Below are positions 25,268-33,139 of a stretch of 64,000 nucleotides of DNA, one piece after another. Position 1 is the first letter of the stretch; each line of letters starts with the position of its first letter. The position numbers and the translations under genes are program-made. The notes beneath the pieces are model-generated. The model had not been told where the DNA came from. It searched no databases and was given only the letters and a program-made list of their open reading frames with translations. Source of the DNA: SKNW01 sp050485865 (GTDB lineage: Bacteria > Gemmatimonadota > Gemmatimonadetes > Longimicrobiales > Gaopeijiaceae); contig JBJHCE010000001.1 in the NCBI GenBank assembly GCA_050485865.1, forward strand, positions 1 to 64,000, given 5' to 3'.

Positions 25268-26614
25268 ATGTCAACAAACTCCTTCCCTCCGTCCATCGGG
25301 CCGTCCGGGACCCGTGCCGGTCCTCCTGTCCGTTCGGCGGATCCGTCGACCTCCCGCGCGTGGGTCGAAGTCTCCGGCGCTGCCCTGCGGGGGAACCTCC
25401 GAGGCCTGCGGGATCATCTCGAGGCGCATCTGACCGGGGTCGGACGGCTGGGCATGATCCCGATGATCAAGGCCGACGCCTACGGTGTTGGAGTCGACGC
25501 CGCAATGGAGGCACTCGCTGGCGAAGCGCCCGCGGCCTGGGGCGTGGCGACGGTGGAGGAGGCCCGGAACGTGCGCAGGAGGGACCCGAGCATCCCCGTG
25601 CAGGTCTTTTCGCCCCTTCCGCCAGGAGGGATCGAGCGTGCCTGGGCGCACGGAATCCGGGTCTCGCTTTCCGACCCGGATGAGCTTCGAGCACTTCCCG
25701 ACGGTGCCCGAGGGGCCTTCGAACTGGAGCTGGACACCGGAATGGGGCGGGCGGGGATCCGAGCCACCGAACCAGCGGACGTGGCGTCGTGGGCCCGTGC
25801 CCTCGCCGACCGGGTAGTCGATCGCGGGCTCGAGTGGCATGGTGTCTTCACGCACCTCCACTCCGCGGACCTCGACGAGGCCTCCGAGGCACGGCGCCGG
25901 TGCGAAGCCCAGATCGCGACCTTTTCCCGTGCAGTCGAGGCACTGGACAGCGTGTGTGACGCGGCCGGTCTTCCGCGACTTCGGCGGCACGTGGCGAACT
26001 CTGCGGCGGCCCTTCGGTTCCCGGACCTGATGCGCGACATTCCCGGGGGTGTCCATGCACTCCGGCCCGGGATCGTTCTCTACGGAGGGCGTCCGGTCCC
26101 CATGCCTTCGGACGCGGATCCTGGCTTCGTTCCCCGAGAGGCGGTCACGGTCCGGGCTCGGGTTGCGCGGGTGGTGGACGTCCAGGCCGGAGCAACCGTG
26201 GGCTACGGGGCCACCCACGTGGCCGAGGGACCGCGAACGTGGGCTACCATACTGATCGGGTACGGCGATGGCCTGCCGAGGGCGCTCTCGAATCGCGGAC
26301 GCGTTCTCCTGCGGGGGAGCTCTGCTCCGATCGTGGGACGGATCAGTATGGACATGACGGTGGTAGATGTGACGGATATCGAGGGTGTCCAACCGGGGGA
26401 CGTGGCGACCGTTCTGGGCTCCGATGGGGATGCAGGCATCTCCCTGGAGGAACTCGCGGCGGCTGCCGGGACGATCTCGTACGAGATCCTGACCGGGTGG
26501 GGCCCGAGGCTTCCGCGGGTCTGGCACCCGGACCCGGACGCATCCGGCCGCGGCGCAGCCGTGGCCAGCGGTGCCGGGACTGGCTCCGACGAAAGCGAGC
26601 AGGCTGACACGTGA
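25268..26614 (+). CDS. alr: Alanine racemase
   Basis: PLP enzyme that interconverts L- and D-alanine, supplying D-Ala for MurF-dependent wall synthesis. The 448-residue protein has a roughly 30-residue N-terminal extension, then the TIM barrel with PLP lysine K68 in M-I-K-A-D-A-Y-G-V-G. The C-terminal beta domain has the catalytic tyrosine (about Y313) in V-G-Y-G-A-T-H and the substrate-site segment G-R-I-S-M-D-M-T-V-V-D-V. ATG at 25268 has no clear Shine-Dalgarno. Reading frame continues upstream to 25160, so a start inside the mazG region cannot be excluded. The gene overlaps cdd by four bases. Confidence 0.95.
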   Translation: MSTNSFPPSIGPSGTRAGPPVRSADPSTSRAWVEVSGAALRGNLRGLRDHLEAHLTGVGRLGMIPMIKADAYGVGVDAAMEALAGEAPAAWGVATVEEARNVRRRDPSIPVQVFSPLPPGGIERAWAHGIRVSLSDPDELRALPDGARGAFELELDTGMGRAGIRATEPADVASWARALADRVVDRGLEWHGVFTHLHSADLDEASEARRRCEAQIATFSRAVEALDSVCDAAGLPRLRRHVANSAAALRFPDLMRDIPGGVHALRPGIVLYGGRPVPMPSDADPGFVPREAVTVRARVARVVDVQAGATVGYGATHVAEGPRTWATILIGYGDGLPRALSNRGRVLLRGSSAPIVGRISMDMTVVDVTDIEGVQPGDVATVLGSDGDAGISLEELAAAAGTISYEILTGWGPRLPRVWHPDPDASGRGAAVASGAGTGSDESEQADT

Positions 26615-27066
26615 CAACCGACGAGTTGATCGAGAGGGCAAGGACCGCGAAAGACGCGGCCCATGCCCCGTATTCGCAGTTCCGGGTCGGGGCGGCCCTC
26701 GAGGGTGCGGACGGCCGGGTCTACATCGGGGCCAACGTCGAGAACGCTTCGTACGGGCTCACCATCTGCGCCGAGCGGAGTGCTGTCGCCGCAGCGGTAA
26801 GCCAGGGCCAGCGGGCCTTTCGACGAATTGCGATCGTGACCGATTCCGATCTGCCGACCGCGCCCTGCGGGGCGTGCCGGCAGGTCCTTGCCGAGTTCTC
26901 TCCGGATCTCGAAATCGTTTCCGAGGGGTCGGGAGTCCGGAACCACTGGATGCTGAACGAACTGCTCCCGCTCCGCTTCGCGTTCGAGCCACCGGCGCTT
27001 TCCGGCGGCCGAGGTCGCGAGCCCCGGCGTGTGAGTGAACCGAACGAGGGGTGGGTGGGTCCATGA
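26611..27066 (+). CDS. cdd: Cytidine deaminase
   Basis: Zinc enzyme that deaminates cytidine and deoxycytidine to uridine and deoxyuridine in pyrimidine salvage. The 151-residue protein has the catalytic C53-A-E55 and the zinc pair P-C86-G-A-C89-R-Q, which with C53 complete the tetrameric-type CDA site, and N-V-E-N-A-S-Y-G-L-T for nucleoside binding. It carries about 20 extra polar residues at the C-terminus compared with typical tetrameric CDAs. GTG is the start because it overlaps the alr stop. The ATGA overlap with the next gene ties it to an unknown lipoprotein. Confidence 0.95.
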   Translation: MTTDELIERARTAKDAAHAPYSQFRVGAALEGADGRVYIGANVENASYGLTICAERSAVAAAVSQGQRAFRRIAIVTDSDLPTAPCGACRQVLAEFSPDLEIVSEGSGVRNHWMLNELLPLRFAFEPPALSGGRGREPRRVSEPNEGWVGP

Positions 27067-28430
27067 TGCCCGATCACGGGAAAAAGGTGCGAGAGGTGAA
27101 GACGAATTCGAACCGGGCGTCATCAACGTTCGTCCTGGCAGCGCTGGCCGTGGGAGCGCTCGCGGCCTGCACTGATGGGGTGCCCACGACCTCGGACCCG
27201 CGGGCCATCCCCGTAGGAGCAGCGACCGTGGCCGTGGATCTCCCCTTCGACCAGTTCGCGTCGGATCTCCGGGTGGACGGTGGCTACGCCTCGGCCGTGG
27301 ACATGCCCGCGGCGATCGTTGCGCGCACGGCCGACGGCGTTTCGGAGTCCGTGGCGGTCGCCCGCTGGACGGGGATCCCCCGAGCGGTCACCGTTCCGCC
27401 GGTGGGCGACGGCGTATTCATCACCGACTCGGTGTGGGTCGCCGTCGGTGGCGAGCTCACGCTCTTCGTGGACAGCGCCCTGGTGGTCGGTGGCGAGTCC
27501 TTCACCCTGGGTGTGGAGCGGATGATCGAGGACTTCGACGTGCGGACCGCGAGCTGGACCCACGCCGTCGACACCCTGGGTGAGCGGCGGGCCTGGAGCC
27601 TGCCGGGTGGCGGGGCGCGTGAGCCGGTAGGGACCACGAACTGGGTCCCGAGCCTTGGCGATTCCATCGTGATCCAGCTCGACTCCGCCACCGCTTCGGC
27701 CATGGCTGACCCTGACGACCCCACCAGGTCCCTCCTTCTCCGGGTGGAGGAGGAGGGGGCCTACCTGCGGGTATTCGGCATGGGGTTGAGACTGGAGGTC
27801 CGTCCCTCGAGCCGACCGGACACCACGGTCTTCATCACACCGAACTCCCGGAACTTCAGCTTCATCCACTCGGCTCCGACCGAGTTCGGTTCGGGGGACG
27901 CGCTCCTCCCGGTCGGTGGGGCCCCATCGTTCAGGACGTCGTTGCGGCTCAACCTTCCGGAGACGGTCACGGCTTCAGGCCCGGTCTGCGGAGGCTCCCC
28001 CACCTGCCAGGTCGAAGTCCGGCCCGAACGCGTCCTGTTCGCCGCCATCGTGCTGACCACCGCCGCTCCGATGGACCCGCTCCTCGTTCCCGCCGATACC
28101 ATCGGGATCGGGCTCCGACCGGTCCTCGCCCCGGCGCTCTTGCCCCGCTCCCCCCTGGGTCCTTCGGTACAGGGACAGCCGCGCCGCCTCCCGCCGGCGG
28201 CCTTCGCGCAGGCTGGATCGCGCGACATCGAGATCCCGATCACCCTCCTTGTCCGGGCGCTTCTCCAGGGGCCCGGTCCTGACGAGGACCCGATCCCCTC
28301 GACCCTGAGTCTCGTGGCCGCAACGGAGCCGTCGGGGCTTGGCATCGCCACCTTCATGGGGCCCCAGAGCGAGAGCCCTCCCCGGCTTCGCCTCATCCTG
28401 ACCCTGTCCGATGGAGTGCTCACGCCATGA
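27063..28430 (+). CDS. Lipoprotein of unknown function in the alr-cdd operon
   Basis: The 455-residue protein has a basic N-terminus, a hydrophobic stretch and a lipobox L-A-A-C with the lipidated Cys at residue 36. It is therefore exported and probably anchored in the outer or inner membrane. The rest is predicted mostly beta. A segment around residues 155-260 (SWTHAVDTLGERRAW, later SLLLRVEEEGAYLRVFGM) resembles the beta-sandwich style of DNRLRE/DUF4270-type surface lipoproteins, but I do not recognise a family with certainty. ATG at 27063 is chosen because it overlaps the cdd stop; an ATG follows directly. It overlaps the next gene (a beta-barrel) by four bases, suggesting the two act together at the envelope. 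Confidence 0.75.
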   Translation: MMPDHGKKVREVKTNSNRASSTFVLAALAVGALAACTDGVPTTSDPRAIPVGAATVAVDLPFDQFASDLRVDGGYASAVDMPAAIVARTADGVSESVAVARWTGIPRAVTVPPVGDGVFITDSVWVAVGGELTLFVDSALVVGGESFTLGVERMIEDFDVRTASWTHAVDTLGERRAWSLPGGGAREPVGTTNWVPSLGDSIVIQLDSATASAMADPDDPTRSLLLRVEEEGAYLRVFGMGLRLEVRPSSRPDTTVFITPNSRNFSFIHSAPTEFGSGDALLPVGGAPSFRTSLRLNLPETVTASGPVCGGSPTCQVEVRPERVLFAAIVLTTAAPMDPLLVPADTIGIGLRPVLAPALLPRSPLGPSVQGQPRRLPPAAFAQAGSRDIEIPITLLVRALLQGPGPDEDPIPSTLSLVAATEPSGLGIATFMGPQSESPPRLRLILTLSDGVLTP

Positions 28431-29653
28431 CGGATGAAGTGAAGCGTCCGGTGCTCGTCCTCCCTGGTGGTGACGCGCTGAGGGCCGGCGTGCTCCTCAT
28501 CGGTCTGGCCGGTACCCTCGGGTTTGCGGCACTCACCCCCGAGAGCGCCGCGGGGCAGTCCCTCCTGTCGGCGGGGGGGCTCGGTTTTCCCACCGGGAAC
28601 GCCGATGGCCGTGCCCGAATGCTCGGCGGCGCGCAGGTGGGACTCCAGGGCGGCATTTTCTCCGCTAGCGATCCCGCGGCGTCCGGGTGGGCGATCCTCC
28701 CGGGGATCACGGCCGCGATGGAGGTCTCCACGGAGGACCGCGACGAGGCGGCGACAAGTGGTCGGACTCGGTTCCCAACGATGGGGATCGTCTTTCCCCT
28801 TCGCGGCTACGTCTACTCGATCGGGTATGCCGGCGTACTTTCCCAGGAGTGGCGGGGGCAGTCGGAGCACTCGGTGGACTTCGGTGACGGACGCCTGGTC
28901 GAAGCCCTCGACCGGTACGAGGGCCGAGGGGGCGTGTCCGTTCTGCAGGGTGGAATCGCACGCCGGCTCCGAAGCGACCTCTCCGTCGGCGTGAGCTTCG
29001 GGTGGTACGGGGGCGTTGTGGAACGGAGCTTCGTTCGCGACCTCGACCCCACCGAAGTCGGCCTCGACGTGGAACCCTTCCAGCTCCAGGCGCGCTGGCA
29101 GGCGCGGGGGCACCGCGTTACGGGGAGCGCATCCTGGGATGCGAGCCGCGTGGTCCGTGTCGGGATCGGGGTCACCGCGCCAGGGGACCTCACACTCAGG
29201 CCCTCCGAGGCCACTCCGGGTGGGTCGGTCGAGGTCCCCCTTCCGCTGGAACTGAGACTGGGCACCGAGGTCACCCTCGCATCGGACCTGTCCGTTGCGG
29301 CGTCGGTGTCGCGCGCCGACTGGACCGATGCGGCCCAGGCCCTCGGGGACGAAGATGCGCCCGGGAGTGTCCTTCAGTACGGAGTCGGCTTCGAGTACAC
29401 GGGCGGCAGCTTCCGGGGGAGAGGTCTCCCCCTCGCCCTCGGCTATCGTTCCGCCGACCTCCCCTTCTCCTTCCTCGGAGACCCGGTTTCCGAGTCCGTC
29501 ATCACCGGTGGCGTCGGGCTCCACCTGAGCGAGGCAGAGGGGATTCCCCTTTCCTCGGTGTACCTGGGGCTGGAACGGGGCACCCGGAGCGGCGGAGCCA
29601 CCGAGGAGCGATTCCTTCGCGCCACGGTCACCTTCCGGATCTCGGGCGGCTGA
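28427..29653 (+). CDS. Outer-membrane beta-barrel protein, FadL/PorV-like
   Basis: The 408-residue protein has a Sec signal (hydrophobic residues about 19-37, likely cut after S-A-A-G). The mature part begins G-G-L-G-F-P-T-G-N-A-D-G-R-A-R-M-L-G-G-A, the kind of glycine-rich opening seen in FadL/PorV-type barrels. It then shows many alternating amphipathic strands with D-P-A-A (equivalent of the N-P-A motif) near residue 83. It ends in a short strand and Gly-Gly rather than an aromatic residue. Substrate is unknown. It overlaps the preceding lipoprotein gene by ATGA and is followed after 20 bases by mtaB. A transport or secretion-accessory role is an inference from fold only. Confidence 0.72.
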   Translation: MTDEVKRPVLVLPGGDALRAGVLLIGLAGTLGFAALTPESAAGQSLLSAGGLGFPTGNADGRARMLGGAQVGLQGGIFSASDPAASGWAILPGITAAMEVSTEDRDEAATSGRTRFPTMGIVFPLRGYVYSIGYAGVLSQEWRGQSEHSVDFGDGRLVEALDRYEGRGGVSVLQGGIARRLRSDLSVGVSFGWYGGVVERSFVRDLDPTEVGLDVEPFQLQARWQARGHRVTGSASWDASRVVRVGIGVTAPGDLTLRPSEATPGGSVEVPLPLELRLGTEVTLASDLSVAASVSRADWTDAAQALGDEDAPGSVLQYGVGFEYTGGSFRGRGLPLALGYRSADLPFSFLGDPVSESVITGGVGLHLSEAEGIPLSSVYLGLERGTRSGGATEERFLRATVTFRISGG

Positions 29654-29673
29654 GCGCGGCCACCCCGGGCACC

Positions 29674-31029
29674 ATGACCGAGTCGGGGATTCGGGACGCC
29701 GTGCGACTCGGTCCCCGCGTCCACGTCCACACCTTCGGGTGCAAGGCGAACCAGTACGATTCGGCTCGTATCGAGCGTGAGCTCGCGGCCCGGGGTTGGG
29801 CGGTCGGTTGGGGGGTGGCCGAGGCGGAGGTGATCGTGGTGAACACCTGCACGGTGACCTCGGCGGCGGACCAGGAAGCCGAGCGCTGGGTCAGGCGCAC
29901 CGTCCGGAGACACCCGCGGGCCCGGATCGTGGTGGCCGGGTGCTCGGCCGCCCTCTCGCCGGAACGGTTCCACGCGCTCGTGGGCCCCGGCCGTGTGGTG
30001 GGGGGGGCTGACCCCGAGGCGATCGCCGCCGCCGTGGAAGGAGCCTCCGGCACGCCCCTCGTACAGATCCAGGGGCGCCGCCGGCCGTCCCTGTCGGGAG
30101 AAGCGGCTCCGACAGGGCGGTCCCGCGTCCGGACCCGGGCCTGGCTCGGTATCCAGGATGGATGCGACCGGCGGTGCAGCTTCTGCGCGACCCGGATCGC
30201 CCGGGGGCGGAGCCGATCCCGGACGGTCGAGGAGCTCGTCGCCGAAGCGGAGACGCTCGCCCGCGGCCACCCGGAGATCGTCCTCACGGGGATCCATATC
30301 GGCCACTGGGGTCGCGACCTTCCCGGTGATCCCACCCTCGCCCGGCTACTCGAGGCCCTCCTCGAACGTGTGCCGGGGCCCCGGCTCCGCCTCGGGAGCA
30401 TCGAGGCCACCGAGGTGGGCGACGACCTTCTGGACGTCCTGGAGGCCGGGGTCCGGGCGGGCCGGATCGCTCCCCACCTCCACATGCCCCTCCAGAGCGG
30501 AAGCGATCGCATCCTGCGCGCGATGCGGAGGTGGCACACCCGGGACGACTACCGGGGCGGTGCCCATCGCATCGCGGAACGGTTGAGCAAGGCGTCGGGC
30601 GGTGCGCTGGGCCTCGGGGCCGACATCATTACCGGTTTCCCGGGCGAAACCGACGCCGACCACCGCGACACGGTGCGCCTCGTGGAGGAGCTCCCCTTCA
30701 CGTACCTCCACGTCTTCCCGTTCTCGCCCCGAGAGGGCACCGCGGCGGCCGAGATGGCCCGCGAGAACCCCGTGCCACAGCGCGTCGCGGCCGGGAGAGC
30801 CAGGGAACTCCGCGACCTTGGGCAGGCCAAGGGGGAGGCCTACCTGGCCTCCCGGGTCGGGGCCCGGGTGGAGGTGGTGGTGGAGCGGGAGGGGAGGGAC
30901 GGCACGATGCAAGGGCTCACCGAGGACTACCTGCGGCTCCCGGTGGAGGGACCGGCAAAGGGAGGGGGCCGGAGGCTCCGGACCGCCAGGATTACGGCAG
31001 GACGCGGGCGGGCTGCGCTCCGTTTGTAG
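29674..31029 (+). CDS. mtaB: tRNA (N6-threonylcarbamoyladenosine(37)-C2)-methylthiotransferase MtaB
   Basis: Radical-SAM enzyme that converts t6A37 to ms2t6A37 in tRNAs reading ANN codons. The 451-residue protein has the MTTase N-domain starting V-H-T-F-G-C-K-A-N-Q-Y-D-S, with further Cys in V-V-N-T-C-T-V-T and V-A-G-C-S-A-A. The radical SAM triad C164-x3-C168-x2-C171 lies in G-C-D-R-R-C-S-F-C-A-T-R. A TRAM-like domain ends the protein. G-C-K-x-N-x-x-D/E at the N-terminus is the MtaB mark, compared with G-C-Q-M-N in MiaB, which also occurs in this window. The ATG at 29674 lies 20 bases after the beta-barrel gene. Confidence 0.92.
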   Translation: MTESGIRDAVRLGPRVHVHTFGCKANQYDSARIERELAARGWAVGWGVAEAEVIVVNTCTVTSAADQEAERWVRRTVRRHPRARIVVAGCSAALSPERFHALVGPGRVVGGADPEAIAAAVEGASGTPLVQIQGRRRPSLSGEAAPTGRSRVRTRAWLGIQDGCDRRCSFCATRIARGRSRSRTVEELVAEAETLARGHPEIVLTGIHIGHWGRDLPGDPTLARLLEALLERVPGPRLRLGSIEATEVGDDLLDVLEAGVRAGRIAPHLHMPLQSGSDRILRAMRRWHTRDDYRGGAHRIAERLSKASGGALGLGADIITGFPGETDADHRDTVRLVEELPFTYLHVFPFSPREGTAAAEMARENPVPQRVAAGRARELRDLGQAKGEAYLASRVGARVEVVVEREGRDGTMQGLTEDYLRLPVEGPAKGGGRRLRTARITAGRGRAALRL

Positions 31030-31172
31030 CCGGACGCCCCGGGGTGAGGGTCCCCTTCCTGAGCCCCGAGGCACGCCTGGCGGCGCGGATGGATCAACGG
31101 CGTTGCCGATCGGTATCCATGGCATCCCCCCGTCCGGCCTGTTTTTCCCTTTCCTCAGACCAGGAGCCCTCG

Positions 31173-31763
31173 ATGCCCCCGGGTACTCGAAAGACTCGAT
31201 GCACGCGCGCCGGAAACCTTCGCGCCCTCGGAGCCCTCACCGGCCTCGCGGTCGCGGCCCTTCTCGTTCCATCCAACGCCTCCGCCCAGTCCCCGGTTTC
31301 GCCGGGTACCCTTTCCGTATCGTTCGGACTCGACAGCACCCCCGTGGCCGGGATCTGGTTCACCGCCACGAGCCACACGCGGATCGGCCTGATCGGCACC
31401 CTGGAACGCCGGAACCGGGAGACGGAGGGTCCCGGTGGGGTGTCCGAATCCGAGACCTGGACGGAGTATTCCGCCGGCCCGGCCCTCAAGTGGTACCTCT
31501 CGGGGAACCAGCACCGGGTGGCGCCGTTCTGGTACCTGGCGGGAACGGGTGGGGTGAGTGACCCGCCCACGGAAGTTCGCACCACCCGGTTCACCGCCGA
31601 CCTGGGCTTCGGGGCCGACTGGTTCGTGGTGCCGCAGATGAGCCTCGGGGGCACCACCGGGCTCTCCTGGCGTCGTGACCGGACCACGAACGGAGATGTG
31701 ACCGTGACCGACTCGACGCTCCGTTCGGTCACCGTGGGGATCCAGATGCACCTCTACTTCTGA
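31173..31763 (+). CDS. Small outer-membrane beta-barrel protein, unknown function
   Basis: The 196-residue protein has a clear signal peptide, basic then hydrophobic, with a cut expected after S-N-A-S-A. About eight amphipathic strands follow, ending in an aromatic residue (G-I-Q-M-H-L-Y-F), as in OmpA-like or OmpW-like eight-stranded barrels. The start is well supported by aggag six bases before the ATG. It is separated from mtaB by 143 bases and followed by a hairpin, so it may be its own transcript. Ligand and role are unknown. A lipocalin-like soluble barrel is less likely because of the terminal aromatic residue. Confidence 0.72.
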   Translation: MPPGTRKTRCTRAGNLRALGALTGLAVAALLVPSNASAQSPVSPGTLSVSFGLDSTPVAGIWFTATSHTRIGLIGTLERRNRETEGPGGVSESETWTEYSAGPALKWYLSGNQHRVAPFWYLAGTGGVSDPPTEVRTTRFTADLGFGADWFVVPQMSLGGTTGLSWRRDRTTNGDVTVTDSTLRSVTVGIQMHLYF

Positions 31764-31777
31764 CCCGGTGACCGGAG

Positions 31778-31818
31778 GCCCCCGGCGCCCCGCCACGCGT
31801 TCGGCAGGCGCCGGGGGC
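31778..31818. terminator. Bidirectional hairpin terminator between convergent genes
   Basis: Arms GCCCCCGGCGCC (31778-31789) and GGCGCCGGGGGC (31807-31818) form a perfect 12-bp stem with a 17-base loop. It fills the 69-base gap between the end of the small barrel gene and the end of the oppositely oriented cytochrome gene. No T-run follows on either strand. Confidence 0.7.
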
Positions 31819-31832
31819 AGCTCGCTCCGGAC

Positions 31833-32801
31833 CTACCCCGTGGGGCGTGGGGCCAGCGATTGGAGGTAAAGCCAGAGCGCCTGCATCTCCACGTCCGTCA
31901 TGTTGTTCGCGAAGGGCGTCATGAACGACATCGGCGCGCGGATCTCCGCTCCGTCGGGTCGGCGCCCATCCCGCATCGCCCGAGCGAAGTCCTCGTAGCT
32001 CCACCCGGCGAGCCCCTCCCCGTGCGGCGTGAGGTTAGCTGCGGGCACCCAGCTCGGGTCGCCCCCCGGGATCGGGCCTCCGGCGAAGTTCATGGCGTGG
32101 CACCCGGTGCAGACGGCGGCCAGGTGGGCACCGAACTCGAGGGTGACCTCGGCCGGCGGCGGGGTCGAGGCGTGGGCAGTATGGTGCTCCCCCACGAGAT
32201 CGGCGGAAAAGTGGATCTGCCCGGTGGCGACGAGGAGTTTTCCGAGCGGTCCCAGGCGAACCGGCTCCACCTCACGGTCCACCGGAGGCATGGACCGGAT
32301 GTAGGCAATGATGTCGGAGAGCTCCTGGTCCGACATTCGCAGGAAGTCCTCCGAGGGCATGAGGGTGACCCGCCCGTCGGGGCGAACCCCGTGGCGCACG
32401 ATCCGGTCCCAGTCCGCCATCGTGTAGTCCTGGACCACGTTCCCGCGTCCCGAAGTGAGGTTCGGACCGAGGATCCTCCCGATCGGGAAGGCATCGATCA
32501 TCGTGCCACCGCCGAAGTCGTGGCCGTGGCACTCGATGCACCCGTAGCGGGCGTTCACGAGGTGGGATCCCCGGGCGAGCGCGCGTTCCAGGGCGACCGC
32601 GTCTGCCTCTTCCGGCGGGATCCCCAGTTCCTCGAGCTCCTCCGGAGCGAGGGGGAAGGGGACGGGGAAGTCCACGGCGTGCGCGTCGACCGTGCGTGAG
32701 AGGGCGGCAGTGGCGGCGCTCGATGCCCAGAGGTACGTCCCGCCGGCCACGAGGGCGACGAGGAGGACCAGAAGGCCAAGGCCACGCAGGAGGATCCTCA
32801 T
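31833..32801 (-). CDS. Diheme c-type cytochrome
   Basis: Exported electron carrier with two covalent hemes. The 322-residue protein starts with an N-terminal hydrophobic helix (residues about 5-28) acting as signal or anchor. Two cytochrome c domains follow: C88-I-E-C91-H92 and C231-T-G-C234-H235. Candidate methionine axial ligands occur in the V-T-L-M-P-S-E-D-F and A-P-M-S-F-M-T-P loops. Such tandem monoheme domains occur in alcohol or sugar dehydrogenase subunits and as stand-alone proteins; no dehydrogenase is adjacent, so the partner is unknown. ggag lies nine bases before the ATG. Confidence 0.88.
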   Translation of the reverse strand: MRILLRGLGLLVLLVALVAGGTYLWASSAATAALSRTVDAHAVDFPVPFPLAPEELEELGIPPEEADAVALERALARGSHLVNARYGCIECHGHDFGGGTMIDAFPIGRILGPNLTSGRGNVVQDYTMADWDRIVRHGVRPDGRVTLMPSEDFLRMSDQELSDIIAYIRSMPPVDREVEPVRLGPLGKLLVATGQIHFSADLVGEHHTAHASTPPPAEVTLEFGAHLAAVCTGCHAMNFAGGPIPGGDPSWVPAANLTPHGEGLAGWSYEDFARAMRDGRRPDGAEIRAPMSFMTPFANNMTDVEMQALWLYLQSLAPRPTG

Positions 32802-33139
32802 CTCGGTGTCACTCCGGTTCAGGGGTCACGAAGGGGTGCGCGGACCCGCCGGTGGAACCGGATCGGGCGGTCACGAAGAGCACGGCGGGACAAGCTGCAC
32901 CCACTTCCTCATGCGCACAATGGTCCTGAAGGGGGCAACGCCCCCTGGGTGTCCGGGGCGACGGCTTCCCCGAATCCCTTTGTCAGGGCCGACACCGCGC
33001 CGTATGTTGCCGCCTGCCCGGTCGAACGCCTTCCACCCTGGACCGGGGTCCACGGGAACCGGGAGAACGGGATGCGAACTGCCGGCGAGGGGATGGAGAG
33101 GGCGGGCCGACCCCGCGCCCGGCAGTGGATGCGGGGGCC
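32802..33139. other. Intergenic region between divergent cytochrome and kinase genes
   Basis: This 338-base gap holds no supported gene. It must contain the promoters of the leftward cytochrome gene and the rightward kinase gene. A good plus-strand promoter is visible at 32980-33008. No second promoter, operator repeat or RNA gene was recognised. Confidence 0.6.
32980..33008 (+). promoter_or_regulatory. Putative sigma-70 type promoter of the kinase gene
   Basis: TTGTCA (32980-32985) and TATGTT (33003-33008) are separated by exactly 17 bases. Transcription would start near 33015, leaving a leader of about 125 bases before the kinase ATG. This is among the best promoter matches in the window. 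Confidence 0.6.
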
